Shown one piece after another: positions 16,042 to 24,907 of a stretch of DNA of 39,288 nt. The stretch spans positions 1-39,288 of the forward strand of contig CANHQR010000033.1 in assembly GCA_947462815.1 (NCBI GenBank). The letters are read 5' to 3'. This DNA is from Pseudobdellovibrionaceae bacterium. Its GTDB lineage: Bacteria > Bdellovibrionota > Bdellovibrionia > Bdellovibrionales > JAMPXM01. A program made the position numbers and the translations under genes. The notes beneath the pieces were generated by a model. The model did not search any database. It was not told the DNA's origin and saw nothing but the letters and a program-made list of their open reading frames with translations. Position 1 is the stretch's first letter. Each line of letters opens with the position of its first letter.

Positions 16042-17685
16042 ATGTTAAGTCCCAAGGCTATGATTCAAGTCGCGGGACTCGCCAAACACTACGGCAATAA
16101 AGTTCTCTACCGAAACGGCAATTTCCAACTCAATCCCGGCGAGAAGGCCGGTTTAGTGGGCCCCAATGGTGCGGGTAAAACCACGATCTTTCGCTTGCTC
16201 ATGAGCGAAGAGCGACCCGACGAGGGGCAAGTTTCCAAGCCGGATCGCGTGACGATGGCTTATTTCTCACAAGACATCGAAGATATGCGTGGCAAGAGTG
16301 TTCTCGACGAAGTCAAATCCGCCGTTGGCGCCGCGGGTGATATTCAAAATCGTCTTCGCCAAATCGAGACTGAACTCTCAGAGCCCATGGACGACGATGT
16401 GATGGCCAAGAAGCTCGAAGAGTATGGCCAACTGCAAGGCGAGTTCGAGCGCCTCGGCGGCTATGACTTAGACTCGCGTATTGCGGAGATCCTCACAGGT
16501 CTCGGCATCCCGCCGGAAGACCACCTACGTCCTACCGAAAGCTTTTCGGGCGGTTGGAAGATGCGGATCGCCCTCGCCAAAGTTCTCGCCGTCAATCCCG
16601 ATATCCTGCTGATGGACGAGCCAACCAACCACTTGGACCTGGAAAGCATCATTTGGCTGGAACAATGGTTGATGAACTTTCCGGGCGCCCTGCTGATGAC
16701 GAGCCACGATCGAGACTTTATGAATCGCATCGTCAGCCGCATCATCGAAGTCGCGCATCAAAGCATCACCGTTTATGGTGGAAATTACGATTTCTACGAG
16801 CGCGAGCGAGCGATCCGTCGCGAACAGCTTGTCGCGGCGGCCAAACGCCAAGAGGAGATGCTCGCCAAGGAAGAAGAGTTTATTGCTCGCTTTGCAGCTC
16901 GCGCCTCACATGCTGCACAAGTGCAGTCCCGAGTCAAAAAGCTCGAAAAAATCGATCGTATCGAAGTTCCGACCGAAGAGCGCAGCATGGCCTTTGAATG
17001 GCCCGAGCCACCGCGCGGAGGCGAAGAGGTCGTCAAGTTCGAGCAGCTCGGCAAGTCTTGGAAGTCCGCAGAGGGCCCCGAGAAGTTGGTGTTTCGTGGC
17101 GCCTCGGCGTTGGTCAAACGCCTCGACCGCGTCGCGGTGGTCGGGGTGAACGGAGCCGGAAAGTCGACACTGCTCAAAATTATCGCCGGACAAACAGAAG
17201 CTTCCGAAGGACGCTGTACCGTCGGCGCGTCGATTAAGGTCGGTTATTTCTCGCAAAACTCCCTCGACGTTCTGGATCGCCAAAGCACCATCGTCGATGA
17301 GGTTCACGGCCGCATTCCCAATCAGAACTTGGGCTATGTTCGAAATCTCCTCGGTGCCTTTAGATTTTCCGGCGACGAAGTCGAAAAGAAAATTTCAGTT
17401 CTCAGTGGTGGCGAAAAGAGTCGCGTGGTGTTGGCCACGATCTTGGCACTAGCTCCGAACCTCCTTGTCCTCGACGAGCCGACCAACCACCTCGACATCC
17501 AATCTCGTGAAACTTTGCTCGATGCGATCAGGGGCTTTCCCGGAACCGTCATGATGGTGAGTCACGACCGACATTTCTTGCGAGCCATCGCCACACGCGT
17601 CTTTGAAGTCGATCGCCAAGAAATTCGTATGTACGACATGGGCTGGGACGACTACATCGCGTGGAAGGCCCGAAGCACAAAATGA
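16042..17685 (+). CDS. ABC-F family ATPase
   Basis: This is a soluble tandem ABC protein without membrane domains, of the family that acts on ribosomes (EttA, Uup, YbiT, YheS and antibiotic-resistance members). The first ABC domain has GPNGAGKTT, the signature FSGGWKMR and LLMDEPTNHLD. The second has GVNGAGKST, LSGGEKSR and LVLDEPTNHLD. A basic coiled linker (about 255-310, rich in ERER, KRQEEML and KKLEKID) lies between them. At 547 residues it resembles YbiT-like housekeeping members more than resistance types, but I cannot assign the subgroup firmly. It starts 17 bases after the DCC gene at ATG 16042, though ATG 16060 is also possible. A strong hairpin follows the stop. Confidence 0.93.
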   Translation: MLSPKAMIQVAGLAKHYGNKVLYRNGNFQLNPGEKAGLVGPNGAGKTTIFRLLMSEERPDEGQVSKPDRVTMAYFSQDIEDMRGKSVLDEVKSAVGAAGDIQNRLRQIETELSEPMDDDVMAKKLEEYGQLQGEFERLGGYDLDSRIAEILTGLGIPPEDHLRPTESFSGGWKMRIALAKVLAVNPDILLMDEPTNHLDLESIIWLEQWLMNFPGALLMTSHDRDFMNRIVSRIIEVAHQSITVYGGNYDFYERERAIRREQLVAAAKRQEEMLAKEEEFIARFAARASHAAQVQSRVKKLEKIDRIEVPTEERSMAFEWPEPPRGGEEVVKFEQLGKSWKSAEGPEKLVFRGASALVKRLDRVAVVGVNGAGKSTLLKIIAGQTEASEGRCTVGASIKVGYFSQNSLDVLDRQSTIVDEVHGRIPNQNLGYVRNLLGAFRFSGDEVEKKISVLSGGEKSRVVLATILALAPNLLVLDEPTNHLDIQSRETLLDAIRGFPGTVMMVSHDRHFLRAIATRVFEVDRQEIRMYDMGWDDYIAWKARSTK

Positions 17686-17687
17686 AA

Positions 17688-17709
17688 CAGCCCGAGTTCA
17701 CTCGGGCTG
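17688..17709. terminator. Strong bidirectional hairpin terminator
   Basis: CAGCCCGAG (17688-17696) and CTCGGGCTG (17701-17709) form a perfect 9-bp stem with a TTCA tetraloop. On the minus strand it is followed by a T-rich run (TTTCATTTT). It lies between the convergent ABC-F gene and the lipoprotein gene ending at 17765 and could serve both. Confidence 0.75.
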
Positions 17710-17764
17710 CAAAATTGAAATTGGAATGAAACTTTATCGGGCCTTGAATCGAGGCCGCTTGCGG

Positions 17765-18703
17765 TCAGCGCTTGGCCTCAACAAAACCAAGGACCGAGCT
17801 CTTATTGCGAATCTCCGCTCGCAGCACACCCTGCAACCAGGTACCGGTGATCGATAGGACATTCGCACCTGGAATTGTGCTCGGCGCTGAACCCGAGTCG
17901 CGCATCGCAATTTCGCCGGTCTGCGCGTTGTAATCGACTTTAAGTGAGTACTCGCCAATGCCCGATGGGAAGTCGAGGCGGCGATACTGCGCTTGCAACT
18001 CGGGCATCGAAACACCGGTTGAGCTCGGTCGCTCGACGATCACCAAAGAAATCTCCACGGGATAATCATTGCCTGCTGTCGCTCGGACCGTACCAACGTA
18101 CGCGCCTTCCATCGGCCGGTGGATGCGAAGCCAACGCTCGCGAAGCTCCTGCTGAGCCCCCGCTCCCGGCGCCATGGAGTCGATCGAAGTTCGGCGAGCT
18201 CGGAAGACGCCCCAAACGCCACCCTTTCGGGCGAGCTCCACCTGCATCTGCTCACCGCCCGCCTGACCGCGCAGTGACAACATCACATCCGAGCCACCCC
18301 CATTGGCGAGCGAGGTCATGACCAGACGGCCCGTGCGGTCATAATCACCCGCCAAGGTCAGCTGATCGGTTTCCGTGACCACGTCTTGGGGCAAGAAGCG
18401 CGCACGCAGTGTCGGCCGCAGTCGCGTCGACCCATCCGGATTCGCACCGTCTTGGAGGTATACGATGTAGACACTGAGTCGCGCGGCGAGGGGGCGTAAG
18501 CCTTGGCTCACCAGCTCCCCATCCCATGTGCCTTGCACCGAGCTGTACAAATCTTCAAGGGCCTTGGCGTCACGCGCTTGCTGCGCGCGAGTCTCGTCTC
18601 CAGGAGCCGAACCCGACGAACATGCAGACGTCGCCATGGTCGAAATCGCAAGCGCCATTGTGAAAAGCCAACGAGCCGGATTATATTTCAGACTCAAGTA
18701 CAT
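17765..18703 (-). CDS. Lipoprotein with two copies of a beta-rich domain
   Basis: The 312-residue product has a signal peptide ending in a lipobox (TSAC, C28), so it should be lipidated by Lgt. Two segments of about 114 residues (57-170 and 199-312) match each other in layout. Each has G-x-W/Y-x-G near its start, a strand with (S/V)xxIV, DYDRTGRL against DYNAQTGEI, and LSLRG..ELARKGGVWG against LSITG..EIRNKSSVLG. This is an internal duplication of an unrecognised, probably beta-rich domain. ATG 18703 has GAGG six bases upstream. It lies eight bases after the TolC-like gene and is the last gene of the 22743-17765 operon. The hairpin at 17688-17709 follows it. Confidence 0.82.
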   Translation of the reverse strand: MYLSLKYNPARWLFTMALAISTMATSACSSGSAPGDETRAQQARDAKALEDLYSSVQGTWDGELVSQGLRPLAARLSVYIVYLQDGANPDGSTRLRPTLRARFLPQDVVTETDQLTLAGDYDRTGRLVMTSLANGGGSDVMLSLRGQAGGEQMQVELARKGGVWGVFRARRTSIDSMAPGAGAQQELRERWLRIHRPMEGAYVGTVRATAGNDYPVEISLVIVERPSSTGVSMPELQAQYRRLDFPSGIGEYSLKVDYNAQTGEIAMRDSGSAPSTIPGANVLSITGTWLQGVLRAEIRNKSSVLGFVEAKR

Positions 18704-18711
18704 CACAGACC

Positions 18712-20268
18712 TCACTTCGTACTGGATGTGGGACGGATCAACTCATCGCGAATCGCGGCCCATTGATTCAAAGCAATTTGATAATTTCCTACGGAGCGCA
18801 CGCGCTCCAACTGCGCCACGAAAAGATCATTGTAGGAACGAATGAGCTCCACCAACGTGGTTCGGCCTTGACGATAAGCCTGCTCCAATTCACGCACGAC
18901 TCGGCCTCGCTGATTGACGATCGTGATCGAGGCAATCGCCGCATCGCGATTGGCCGCCGCATTTCGCTCGGCCGCGGCCAATTGATCCCGAGCTGCATCA
19001 CGGGCATTCTTCAACTCCATCTCGCGAAGAGTTTTTCCCGCACTCGCTTCCCCGATCTGCGCACGAAAGAGCGAAGAGTCTAAAGGCCATTCCAATTCAA
19101 CGCCCAGTGCGTAAGTCGGTGTCGAGCCGCTCCCCATCTTTGCGAAGCTTTGATCCGACTTCTCATCCACGCCTGTGGACTTCGCTTGGGCGATCAGATC
19201 CAAGCGAGGGCGCGAGAGACTTCGCGCCGACAAATAGTTGCGTTCGGCAATTTCAAAGTTCATTTGCGCGAGCCGCACGGGTCGCAGCTGATCAAGCTCA
19301 AGACCGGCCGGTTTTGGAAGCTTCGGAAGTTCCATCACTTCGGAAGCCGAAGCCTTAAACTGAATTGGCTCCTTCGGGTCAATTTGCAGCAGAGTTCGCA
19401 ACTGATCGAGGGCCGCCAAATACGAAGCGGCGGAAAGTTTCACGCGCGCATCGGCCGATTCAAACTCCGCCTCCAGTCGCGGGAGCTCTCCGGGGGCTGA
19501 CGCCCCGAAGCCGGTCTTACGCCGGACACTCGCCACCAACTGAGAGTATTTATCTCGAGCCGCTGTGTTCTCGCGAAGCTGAGTTTCCGCCACATAGGCG
19601 TTCCAAAACGCCGTCAGTGCCGACAAAATCGCCTCTTCCAAATTCTCTTGGCGCAAAAGATCCGCCTGCGTCACTTGGGTTTCGGCCGTCTGTAAAACAG
19701 CGCGATCCGACTCACCCAAGATGTTGCGCCACAGGCTTTGACGAATCGCCAAACTCACCGCATCGAGATTCGCCTCAGGTCGGCGAAGGCTTGATGTGAA
19801 TGAGGAGAGCGTAGAATTCTGATTGATCTTGTCGTACTGTAAAGTCAGCTGCGTGCCTGAAGAGAGGCTCTTCTGCGCTGAGGTGACAATCGTCCAGGTT
19901 CGGTCCTCGGGATTGCCAATGCCGCTCAACGGGAGCGCTTTGTTGATCTCGTAGGTCGGCGCAAAGCGCACCACCAAGTCATAGGGCGACCTCAGGCGCT
20001 CAGCAAGCGCGACACTTTGTTCGGCTTGAGCCTCAATCGACTTCGCCCGCGTGCTTTGCTTCAGCACGAGATCCACAACACTTTGCTGCGAGAGCTCAAG
20101 CGCCCACGAGGCTGGGGTGAAGAGCGCCGCAGCGGCGAGAAAGATCGTCATAGAGCCGCCCACGACTCGGTTCAAAAATCGAAACTCCGAACTCGCCGAC
20201 AGCTTGGCCGCCCGGCCTTGGATTTCACTCCGCTGTTGATCAAGTTGAGACACCTTAAAGTGAGCCAA
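18712..20268 (-). CDS. TolC-family outer-membrane channel protein
   Basis: The 518-residue product has the TolC-type architecture: a signal sequence ending near ASWA/LELSQQ, then two similar halves of long helices and strand pairs. Alanine- and glutamine-rich amphipathic helices (for example LAAAERNAAANRDAAIAS) and the late YRQGRTTLVELIRSYNDLF segment are typical of the family. Such proteins form periplasmic tunnels for tripartite efflux or type I secretion. No inner-membrane pump or adaptor is adjacent. TTG 20268 has GGGAGG five bases upstream and overlaps the end of the preceding gene by 14 bases; the frame also allows 20295. The stretch before the signal helix is unusually long (about 40 residues), so a start further in cannot be excluded. 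Confidence 0.88.
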   Translation of the reverse strand: MAHFKVSQLDQQRSEIQGRAAKLSASSEFRFLNRVVGGSMTIFLAAAALFTPASWALELSQQSVVDLVLKQSTRAKSIEAQAEQSVALAERLRSPYDLVVRFAPTYEINKALPLSGIGNPEDRTWTIVTSAQKSLSSGTQLTLQYDKINQNSTLSSFTSSLRRPEANLDAVSLAIRQSLWRNILGESDRAVLQTAETQVTQADLLRQENLEEAILSALTAFWNAYVAETQLRENTAARDKYSQLVASVRRKTGFGASAPGELPRLEAEFESADARVKLSAASYLAALDQLRTLLQIDPKEPIQFKASASEVMELPKLPKPAGLELDQLRPVRLAQMNFEIAERNYLSARSLSRPRLDLIAQAKSTGVDEKSDQSFAKMGSGSTPTYALGVELEWPLDSSLFRAQIGEASAGKTLREMELKNARDAARDQLAAAERNAAANRDAAIASITIVNQRGRVVRELEQAYRQGRTTLVELIRSYNDLFVAQLERVRSVGNYQIALNQWAAIRDELIRPTSSTK

Positions 20269-21232
20269 CAAGTCCTCCCGACCAGTTCCATTCATTGAGA
20301 CTCAAGCGTCCCGCTTGAGCTGTTCCGCTTACGCTTGCGCTTGCACCGACTGGACCGACATTTCGCAAATTACCCCGATAGGCCGCGCCCACCACGGCGG
20401 ACCAACGAGGATGGATCGCCCAAAGAAGATCCAAGCCGCCCACCGCAAACATCTGGTCGGCACTTCCCGCGATTTCTGAGTACCGCGACGTCTGCATCCA
20501 ACTCATACGCCCGGCACCGGCCTTGAATTGCAAGGAAAGAGCTCGCGTGGTGAGCCCCGTGGGAGGCGCATCGAGAAGATCCGTTTCAGTCTCGCTCGCA
20601 AAGGACCAAGCCCCCCACTTCACGCCAGCCCGAAGGCCTGCCTCAGCGCGAAGCGCATGCAGTTGCACATCATCGTACAAAAAGCCGATCGGCGACCGAT
20701 AATTGATCTTGGATTGCGTGTAGCCCACTCCCAAATAGGGACCCCAATTTCCAGCGTGACCCCGATCATCCAAAACCAATTCGAGATTCAAAGCCGGCAA
20801 AGGGTTTAATCGTCCATCACGGAAGTCGACTTCTTGGCCGTTACCGAGCTCCATCACCAATTCGGGCTGCCAAACCTCAGCACGAAGTCCGAGTGACCAG
20901 GCCCACCCCAACGGGCGAATCGATTTGAGTTCAGCTTGAGGAGTCACGGTCGCCACTTCCGCTTGCGGCGCCAAAGTCGCAGTTTCGGAAGCAACGGACT
21001 CGGCATCTTTCATCGATGCACGAGCCGCGCGAGACGTCTTTTGGGATTTTTTCTCAAAAGGGTCCGCGATGTGACCTGCGCCGATCGCGAGTTCACTTTG
21101 TGCTCGATCTTCCAACCCCAAACTTGCCGGTGGGGCTGGGACCGAAGCCGAGGCGAGCGTCGAGCCCAGCCATAGACTCATCCCCACCCAAGCGCTGATT
21201 TTCGAGAGGGACTTTAAGTTGGTCTTCATCAT
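20255..21232 (-). CDS. Exported protein with predicted outer-membrane beta-barrel domain
   Basis: The 325-residue product has a signal peptide (cleavage near LASA/SV, about residue 29). An Ala/Glu/Ser-rich linker covers about 30-105. The C-terminal part (about 108-325) has alternating short strands with aromatic residues, for example WAWSLGLRAEVWQPEL, PYLGVGYTQSKINY and WSAVVGAAYRGNL. This suggests a small outer-membrane barrel or related beta-fold. No named family is recognised. The start overlaps the stop of the upstream lipoprotein gene (ATGATG over TGA at 21229-21232), so translation is coupled. It lies between that lipoprotein and the TolC-like protein, and a structural or assembly role alongside TolC is possible but unproven. 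Confidence 0.78.
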   Translation of the reverse strand: MMKTNLKSLSKISAWVGMSLWLGSTLASASVPAPPASLGLEDRAQSELAIGAGHIADPFEKKSQKTSRAARASMKDAESVASETATLAPQAEVATVTPQAELKSIRPLGWAWSLGLRAEVWQPELVMELGNGQEVDFRDGRLNPLPALNLELVLDDRGHAGNWGPYLGVGYTQSKINYRSPIGFLYDDVQLHALRAEAGLRAGVKWGAWSFASETETDLLDAPPTGLTTRALSLQFKAGAGRMSWMQTSRYSEIAGSADQMFAVGGLDLLWAIHPRWSAVVGAAYRGNLRNVGPVGASASVSGTAQAGRLSLNEWNWSGGLVGSL

Positions 21233-22743
21233 GGCTCAACTCCGATGTGCATGTATCGGCAACGTTCCTGGGACATGGGAAGCACGCCCTGCGCGGTCCA
21301 TCGATACACTCTTCGACCGAAGTCCGCAGGCAAGGTCGCAAATAGCGCGCGGGGGGCCGCTTCATCATCACCCGTTACCTGCAGATCCCAAAGGCCTGGA
21401 CGACGATCAAAACTCGAATACAATTCCAGGGCCTTCACGACGTCTTGGGGATAGGACACATCTTCGACAACGCTCCACGCGATCCCGCCGCGGCCCGAAG
21501 GACCACGACGTAGCACTCTCAGCCACGCCTCGCGGACCTGAATTCTGGTCCCCATGATGTCGGTCTGAGTCGAAAAGTCCTCGCTGGCGGTTGCCGCAAA
21601 GATCTCGCCGGACGCAACATCTTTCCACATCGCGAAGGCCGATGACACTCGCCCTGGCCAACGACCCACCAATGCCTCAGCCTTGAGCTGAGACGGCTGC
21701 AGGGGCGGTACGATTAACCATTGATTTTGCGCATTCATTCCCCCGAGCTCGTGGCCCGCGCGCTGGCTGAGAAACTGCAGCGGGCGACGGAGAGCACTCA
21801 CGCTGGATCGCGACAGCTCTCGACGGGCTTTTAGGTCCAACTGCACGATGTGCGTGCGCACACGACCGCCGGCCAAATCGGAAAACAGGAACACTCCATC
21901 GCTATCACGAAGTTCCGGCCCGAAGGCATGAGCCGTCGACGAAACCCGCATCCACTCGCTTGAGTTTTGATGGTCCCAAATTCGCCAAGCTTGAATCCGG
22001 CCAGATTGCGTGATTGGGAAAATGGCAAAGCGACCTCGATCGCTTCGACCAAAGGCCCGCACCGTCGCACCTTCGTTTTCCGCCCATTGGCTGAGTTCTC
22101 CCGGCCAATTCGGCTCGTCCGCAACTTCACGAGCTTCGCCCACCCGGTAAACGAGATCGGCATCCGCCATGAAAATGCCTCTCGACTTCCCGAGGCTCGA
22201 GCCGGTGCTCATGCGCGTCGCCGCGAAGACCAAGCGAGCTTCGTTCGTCTTGACCCAACTCACCAACACAGGAGCGGTGTGGTCCTCCAATCCCAAGCGC
22301 GAACGATCCACGGGACCTCCCGGCGAACTTGGAAGTCCCAATGCCAAGGCCGCGCCAAATCCCGAAGCTCCTGCTAAAGACGAGATGGCCGTGATGTAAC
22401 TCGGGTAACGATCATCACAGAAGGCTCGATATCGCGGCAAGGGTGAGGGAGTGGCTGTCGGCGAAGGTGGGGGCTGCGTGCCGCCTTGATTGTCGGAGTC
22501 TTGCGGCTGCCCCTGATCGGAATCCGTACCCTCTTGACCCCCCTCTTGACCCAAAGGAGCCCCCGGTGAGCTCGGTGGGGGTTGAAGTTGCACTTCTTTT
22601 TGAGGCGAACAGGCCACGCCGACGCACAGCGCACCGGCGATCAAAACAAGAGCCGAAAGTCGCCCATTTTTCAGGCAGGACAGAGCCTTAAACCACGGCT
22701 TAAAAGATAGGCCTGGCATCAAACACGTTTGCACCGCGCGCAT
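21229..22743 (-). CDS. Large lipoprotein of unknown function
   Basis: The 504-residue product has a signal sequence ending in a lipobox-like VGVAC (C45). A low-complexity Pro/Gly/Gln/Asp linker (about 46-105, including PTATPSP) follows. The rest (about 106-504) is a globular domain rich in short beta segments with repeated aromatic and basic positions. This could be a beta-propeller-like fold, but I do not recognise the family. The long linker suggests the globular part stands well off the membrane. ATG 22743 follows a purine-rich GAGGGG. It is the first gene of the four-gene minus-strand operon ending at 17765. The promoter should lie in 22744-23277. Confidence 0.78.
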   Translation of the reverse strand: MRAVQTCLMPGLSFKPWFKALSCLKNGRLSALVLIAGALCVGVACSPQKEVQLQPPPSSPGAPLGQEGGQEGTDSDQGQPQDSDNQGGTQPPPSPTATPSPLPRYRAFCDDRYPSYITAISSLAGASGFGAALALGLPSSPGGPVDRSRLGLEDHTAPVLVSWVKTNEARLVFAATRMSTGSSLGKSRGIFMADADLVYRVGEAREVADEPNWPGELSQWAENEGATVRAFGRSDRGRFAIFPITQSGRIQAWRIWDHQNSSEWMRVSSTAHAFGPELRDSDGVFLFSDLAGGRVRTHIVQLDLKARRELSRSSVSALRRPLQFLSQRAGHELGGMNAQNQWLIVPPLQPSQLKAEALVGRWPGRVSSAFAMWKDVASGEIFAATASEDFSTQTDIMGTRIQVREAWLRVLRRGPSGRGGIAWSVVEDVSYPQDVVKALELYSSFDRRPGLWDLQVTGDDEAAPRALFATLPADFGRRVYRWTAQGVLPMSQERCRYMHIGVEP

Positions 22744-23277
22744 AGGGCCCCCCTCGATGGACTCAAGCCTCTCTAACTACCTCGCTCAACGCGCTTCGGC
22801 CAAGGATTTCTCAGCCCAGTTCAAGTCTTTGCGCAATTTGGCCGCCAGCTCAGCGCAGACTTGACGCCGCCTCAAATCAACCGATCGTCCCCCCCTTCTC
22901 GGCCTTCGCTCGAGGTCTCAAGATTCGGGCGTCCTTAAGATTTTTTAAAGGGCAGTTTTCAATGTGCAGTTTTCTACGGACGGTACTTTACGGAGTACTC
23001 TCGCGCAGGTCTCCCGAATCCGAGGTCTGCCGGCATCTGTAATAATTCCTCTTCACAAGGTGACAAGCGTCAGGCGGCCGATCGATCAAATTCACATGAA
23101 GGCTGCATCGAAGCCGTGAAGAGATGAATCTAACACATTCGATTCAGACGGCTTTTCCAGACGGCAATCCCAAACGACTCCAAATGACGGCCCTCCTCGA
23201 AGAGCCGACCGCGACAGTGTGTCGCGATAGGCATTGCCCAAACAAGCCCGCTCTGCGCAGACTGAGGCGACTCCAAT
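22744..23277. other. Intergenic region between divergent lipoprotein and ExoD-family genes
   Basis: About 530 bases hold no convincing gene. A 61-codon plus-strand frame at 23124-23309 overlaps the exoD-like start and lacks support. The stretch contains a T/A-rich core (22934-22949) and paired short direct repeats (22952-22994), which are candidate regulator sites. I could not assign clear -35/-10 pairs for either direction. Confidence 0.45.
22952..22994. repeat. Two pairs of short direct repeats with 14-bp period
   Basis: GCAGTTTTC occurs at 22952-22960 and again at 22966-22974. TACGGA occurs at 22975-22980 and again at 22989-22994. Both pairs repeat with a 14-bp offset, and the second pair sits within GTAC-flanked sequence. 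The spacing and intergenic position suggest a regulator binding region. Confidence 0.4.
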
Positions 23278-23979
23278 ATGACAGAGATCTCGACTCGCGC
23301 ATCCTCTGACTCGCACGCCGTGGCTTCTCTCGACGAAGACCCCTTGCGTTCAGCCGTGGAAAGACTCCGCCAAGAGATCCGCACGCGTCCGCATCTGAAT
23401 TTACAAGAATTTGTGTTGATCCTGGGTCCAGAAGGACCCGTGATCGCAGCCTTGCTCTTGTCCTTACCTTTTCTGCAACCCTTCCCGCTCATGGGCATCT
23501 CGACGCCGATGGGTTTCACCATTGCGCTCTCCGGATGGGCGATGATGACCCATCGGAAAATTTGGTTGCCTCGCTGGCTGGGCGAGGTCAAATTGCGAAG
23601 CTCGATCATCGGTCGCACGCTCGACTTCTTTGACGGTCTCGAGCGCAGATTTAAAGTTTTTTTGCGCACGGATACAGGTTTTCAGCAAAGCGGTTTTCGC
23701 CGACGCGCTGGACTCGCGATTTGCATTCACGGATTTTTGCTTGGCTTACCTTTGCCGCTGCCTTTCTCGAATACATTGCCAGCTTGGGTGGCCGTGTGGG
23801 GCGGCTTAGCGGTGTTGTTTGCAAGCCCTCGTGCGGCCTGGGCCATGCGCGCGACCGTGCTGATCAATGTCGCCTACTGGGGCGGAACGGTTTACTTGAT
23901 CGCTCGACTGGCCCATCAAATCGGAACATGGAACCCATGGGCTTTAGCCGAGGCCATCGGCCGGGGCTTGGCCTTTTGA
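23278..23979 (+). CDS. ExoD-family membrane protein
   Basis: The 233-residue product matches the exopolysaccharide-synthesis ExoD family in layout. It has a cytoplasmic N-terminus, then a conserved LILGPEGPVIAALLLSLPFL segment leading into PFPLMGISTPMG, and further hydrophobic segments at about 145-165, 170-185 and 200-220. The biochemical role of the family is not known; in Rhizobium it affects exopolysaccharide and alkali tolerance. ATG 23278 has GAGG about ten bases upstream. About 130 bases separate it from clpP. Confidence 0.85.
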   Translation: MTEISTRASSDSHAVASLDEDPLRSAVERLRQEIRTRPHLNLQEFVLILGPEGPVIAALLLSLPFLQPFPLMGISTPMGFTIALSGWAMMTHRKIWLPRWLGEVKLRSSIIGRTLDFFDGLERRFKVFLRTDTGFQQSGFRRRAGLAICIHGFLLGLPLPLPFSNTLPAWVAVWGGLAVLFASPRAAWAMRATVLINVAYWGGTVYLIARLAHQIGTWNPWALAEAIGRGLAF

Positions 23980-24110
23980 ACGGATCGAGACCCAGCACGA
24001 CCCCTCAAAGAGACCTGATTTCTCAGCCCTCCTGCACCAAGCTTGAATCCCTCGGCGAAGTCCCGCAGCATGAAGTCCGGTGGCCTGAATTCAGCTCGAG
24101 GAGTAGCCGC

Positions 24111-24803
24111 ATGCCGAATGATCTCGTTTCGCCCAATGACTTAGTTTCGATGATTCCCGTTCCGACGTCTTCACCCCAATCCGAGCCCCGCATGGATGAC
24201 GGTGATGAGCCGCAAAAGCCCAATCAAGGATCGAACAAAGAGTCCAAACTTCCTAACCCCATCGAAGTGGAGCTCTTCGAAGCACGCATTGTCATGATCT
24301 CAGCGCCCATCGAAGCTAAATTGGCTCACGCGGTGAATGCGAAGCTGTATGCCCTTGAGCGAGCCAACCCCGAAAAACCGATCTATGTGCTCATCAATTC
24401 ACCTGGCGGCGAAATTCAAAGTGGATTCTCAATCTTCGATACCATTCGTTTCATTCGCCCGCGTGTGTACACGGTCGTGACAGGTCTTGCGGCGAGCATG
24501 GGCTCCATCATTGCGCTGGCGGCCTCGCCCGAAGATCGCTTTGCGTTTCCAAATTCGAAGTTCCTTGTGCACCAGCCGCTGATCGCGGGCGGTCTGGCTG
24601 GATCAGCCACCGACATCGCGATTCACGCCAAAGACTTGATTGAGACGAAAAATAAAATTATCGACTTGTATGCAACAGAGACGAAGAAGACGCGCGAAGA
24701 TATTAAAAAAGCCATCGACCGCGACAACTGGATGTCGCCAGAAGCCGCTCGTGATTTCGGATTGATCTCAAAAATTGTATCCAAGCGAACCGAGTTGCCC
24801 TAA
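24111..24803 (+). CDS. clpP: ClpP-family serine protease with acidic N-terminal extension
   Basis: The 230-residue product is a ClpP peptidase. The oxyanion-loop motif is INSPGGEIQSG (95-105). The catalytic triad is S129 (GLAASMGS), H154 (FLVHQP) and D205 (DRDNWMSPEAA). With an unfoldase, ClpP tetradecamers degrade cytoplasmic proteins. The first 50 residues are rich in Pro, Asn, Ser, Asp and Lys and replace the short propeptide or axial loop of typical ClpP. No clpX or clpA is adjacent, so this may be an additional paralogue. ATG 24111 has GAGGAG (24098-24103) seven bases upstream; the frame is open from 23721 inside the ExoD-family gene, but nothing there resembles ClpP. A strong hairpin follows. 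Confidence 0.92.
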   Translation: MPNDLVSPNDLVSMIPVPTSSPQSEPRMDDGDEPQKPNQGSNKESKLPNPIEVELFEARIVMISAPIEAKLAHAVNAKLYALERANPEKPIYVLINSPGGEIQSGFSIFDTIRFIRPRVYTVVTGLAASMGSIIALAASPEDRFAFPNSKFLVHQPLIAGGLAGSATDIAIHAKDLIETKNKIIDLYATETKKTREDIKKAIDRDNWMSPEAARDFGLISKIVSKRTELP

Positions 24804-24825
24804 ACGGCTCGATTTGACCCTGCAC

Positions 24826-24857
24826 AATTTCATCGCGCCCTCTGGCGCGATGAAATT
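24826..24857. terminator. Long perfect hairpin between convergent genes
   Basis: AATTTCATCGCGCC (24826-24839) pairs with GGCGCGATGAAATT (24844-24857) over a CTCT tetraloop, a perfect 14-bp stem. It lies between the stops of clpP (24803) and the minus-strand gene ending at 24908. The A/T outer part can supply short T runs in either direction, so a shared terminator is likely. Confidence 0.75.
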
Positions 24858-24907
24858 CTCGTCTCAAACTGTGATTGAGGGCCACGGCAGTCCTGGGGAG
24901 ATCCTGT

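Noticed and set aside
23124-23309. 61-codon plus-strand frame before the ExoD-family gene
   Set aside because: It overlaps the start of a convincing gene in another frame and its product has no recognisable feature or ribosome binding site.
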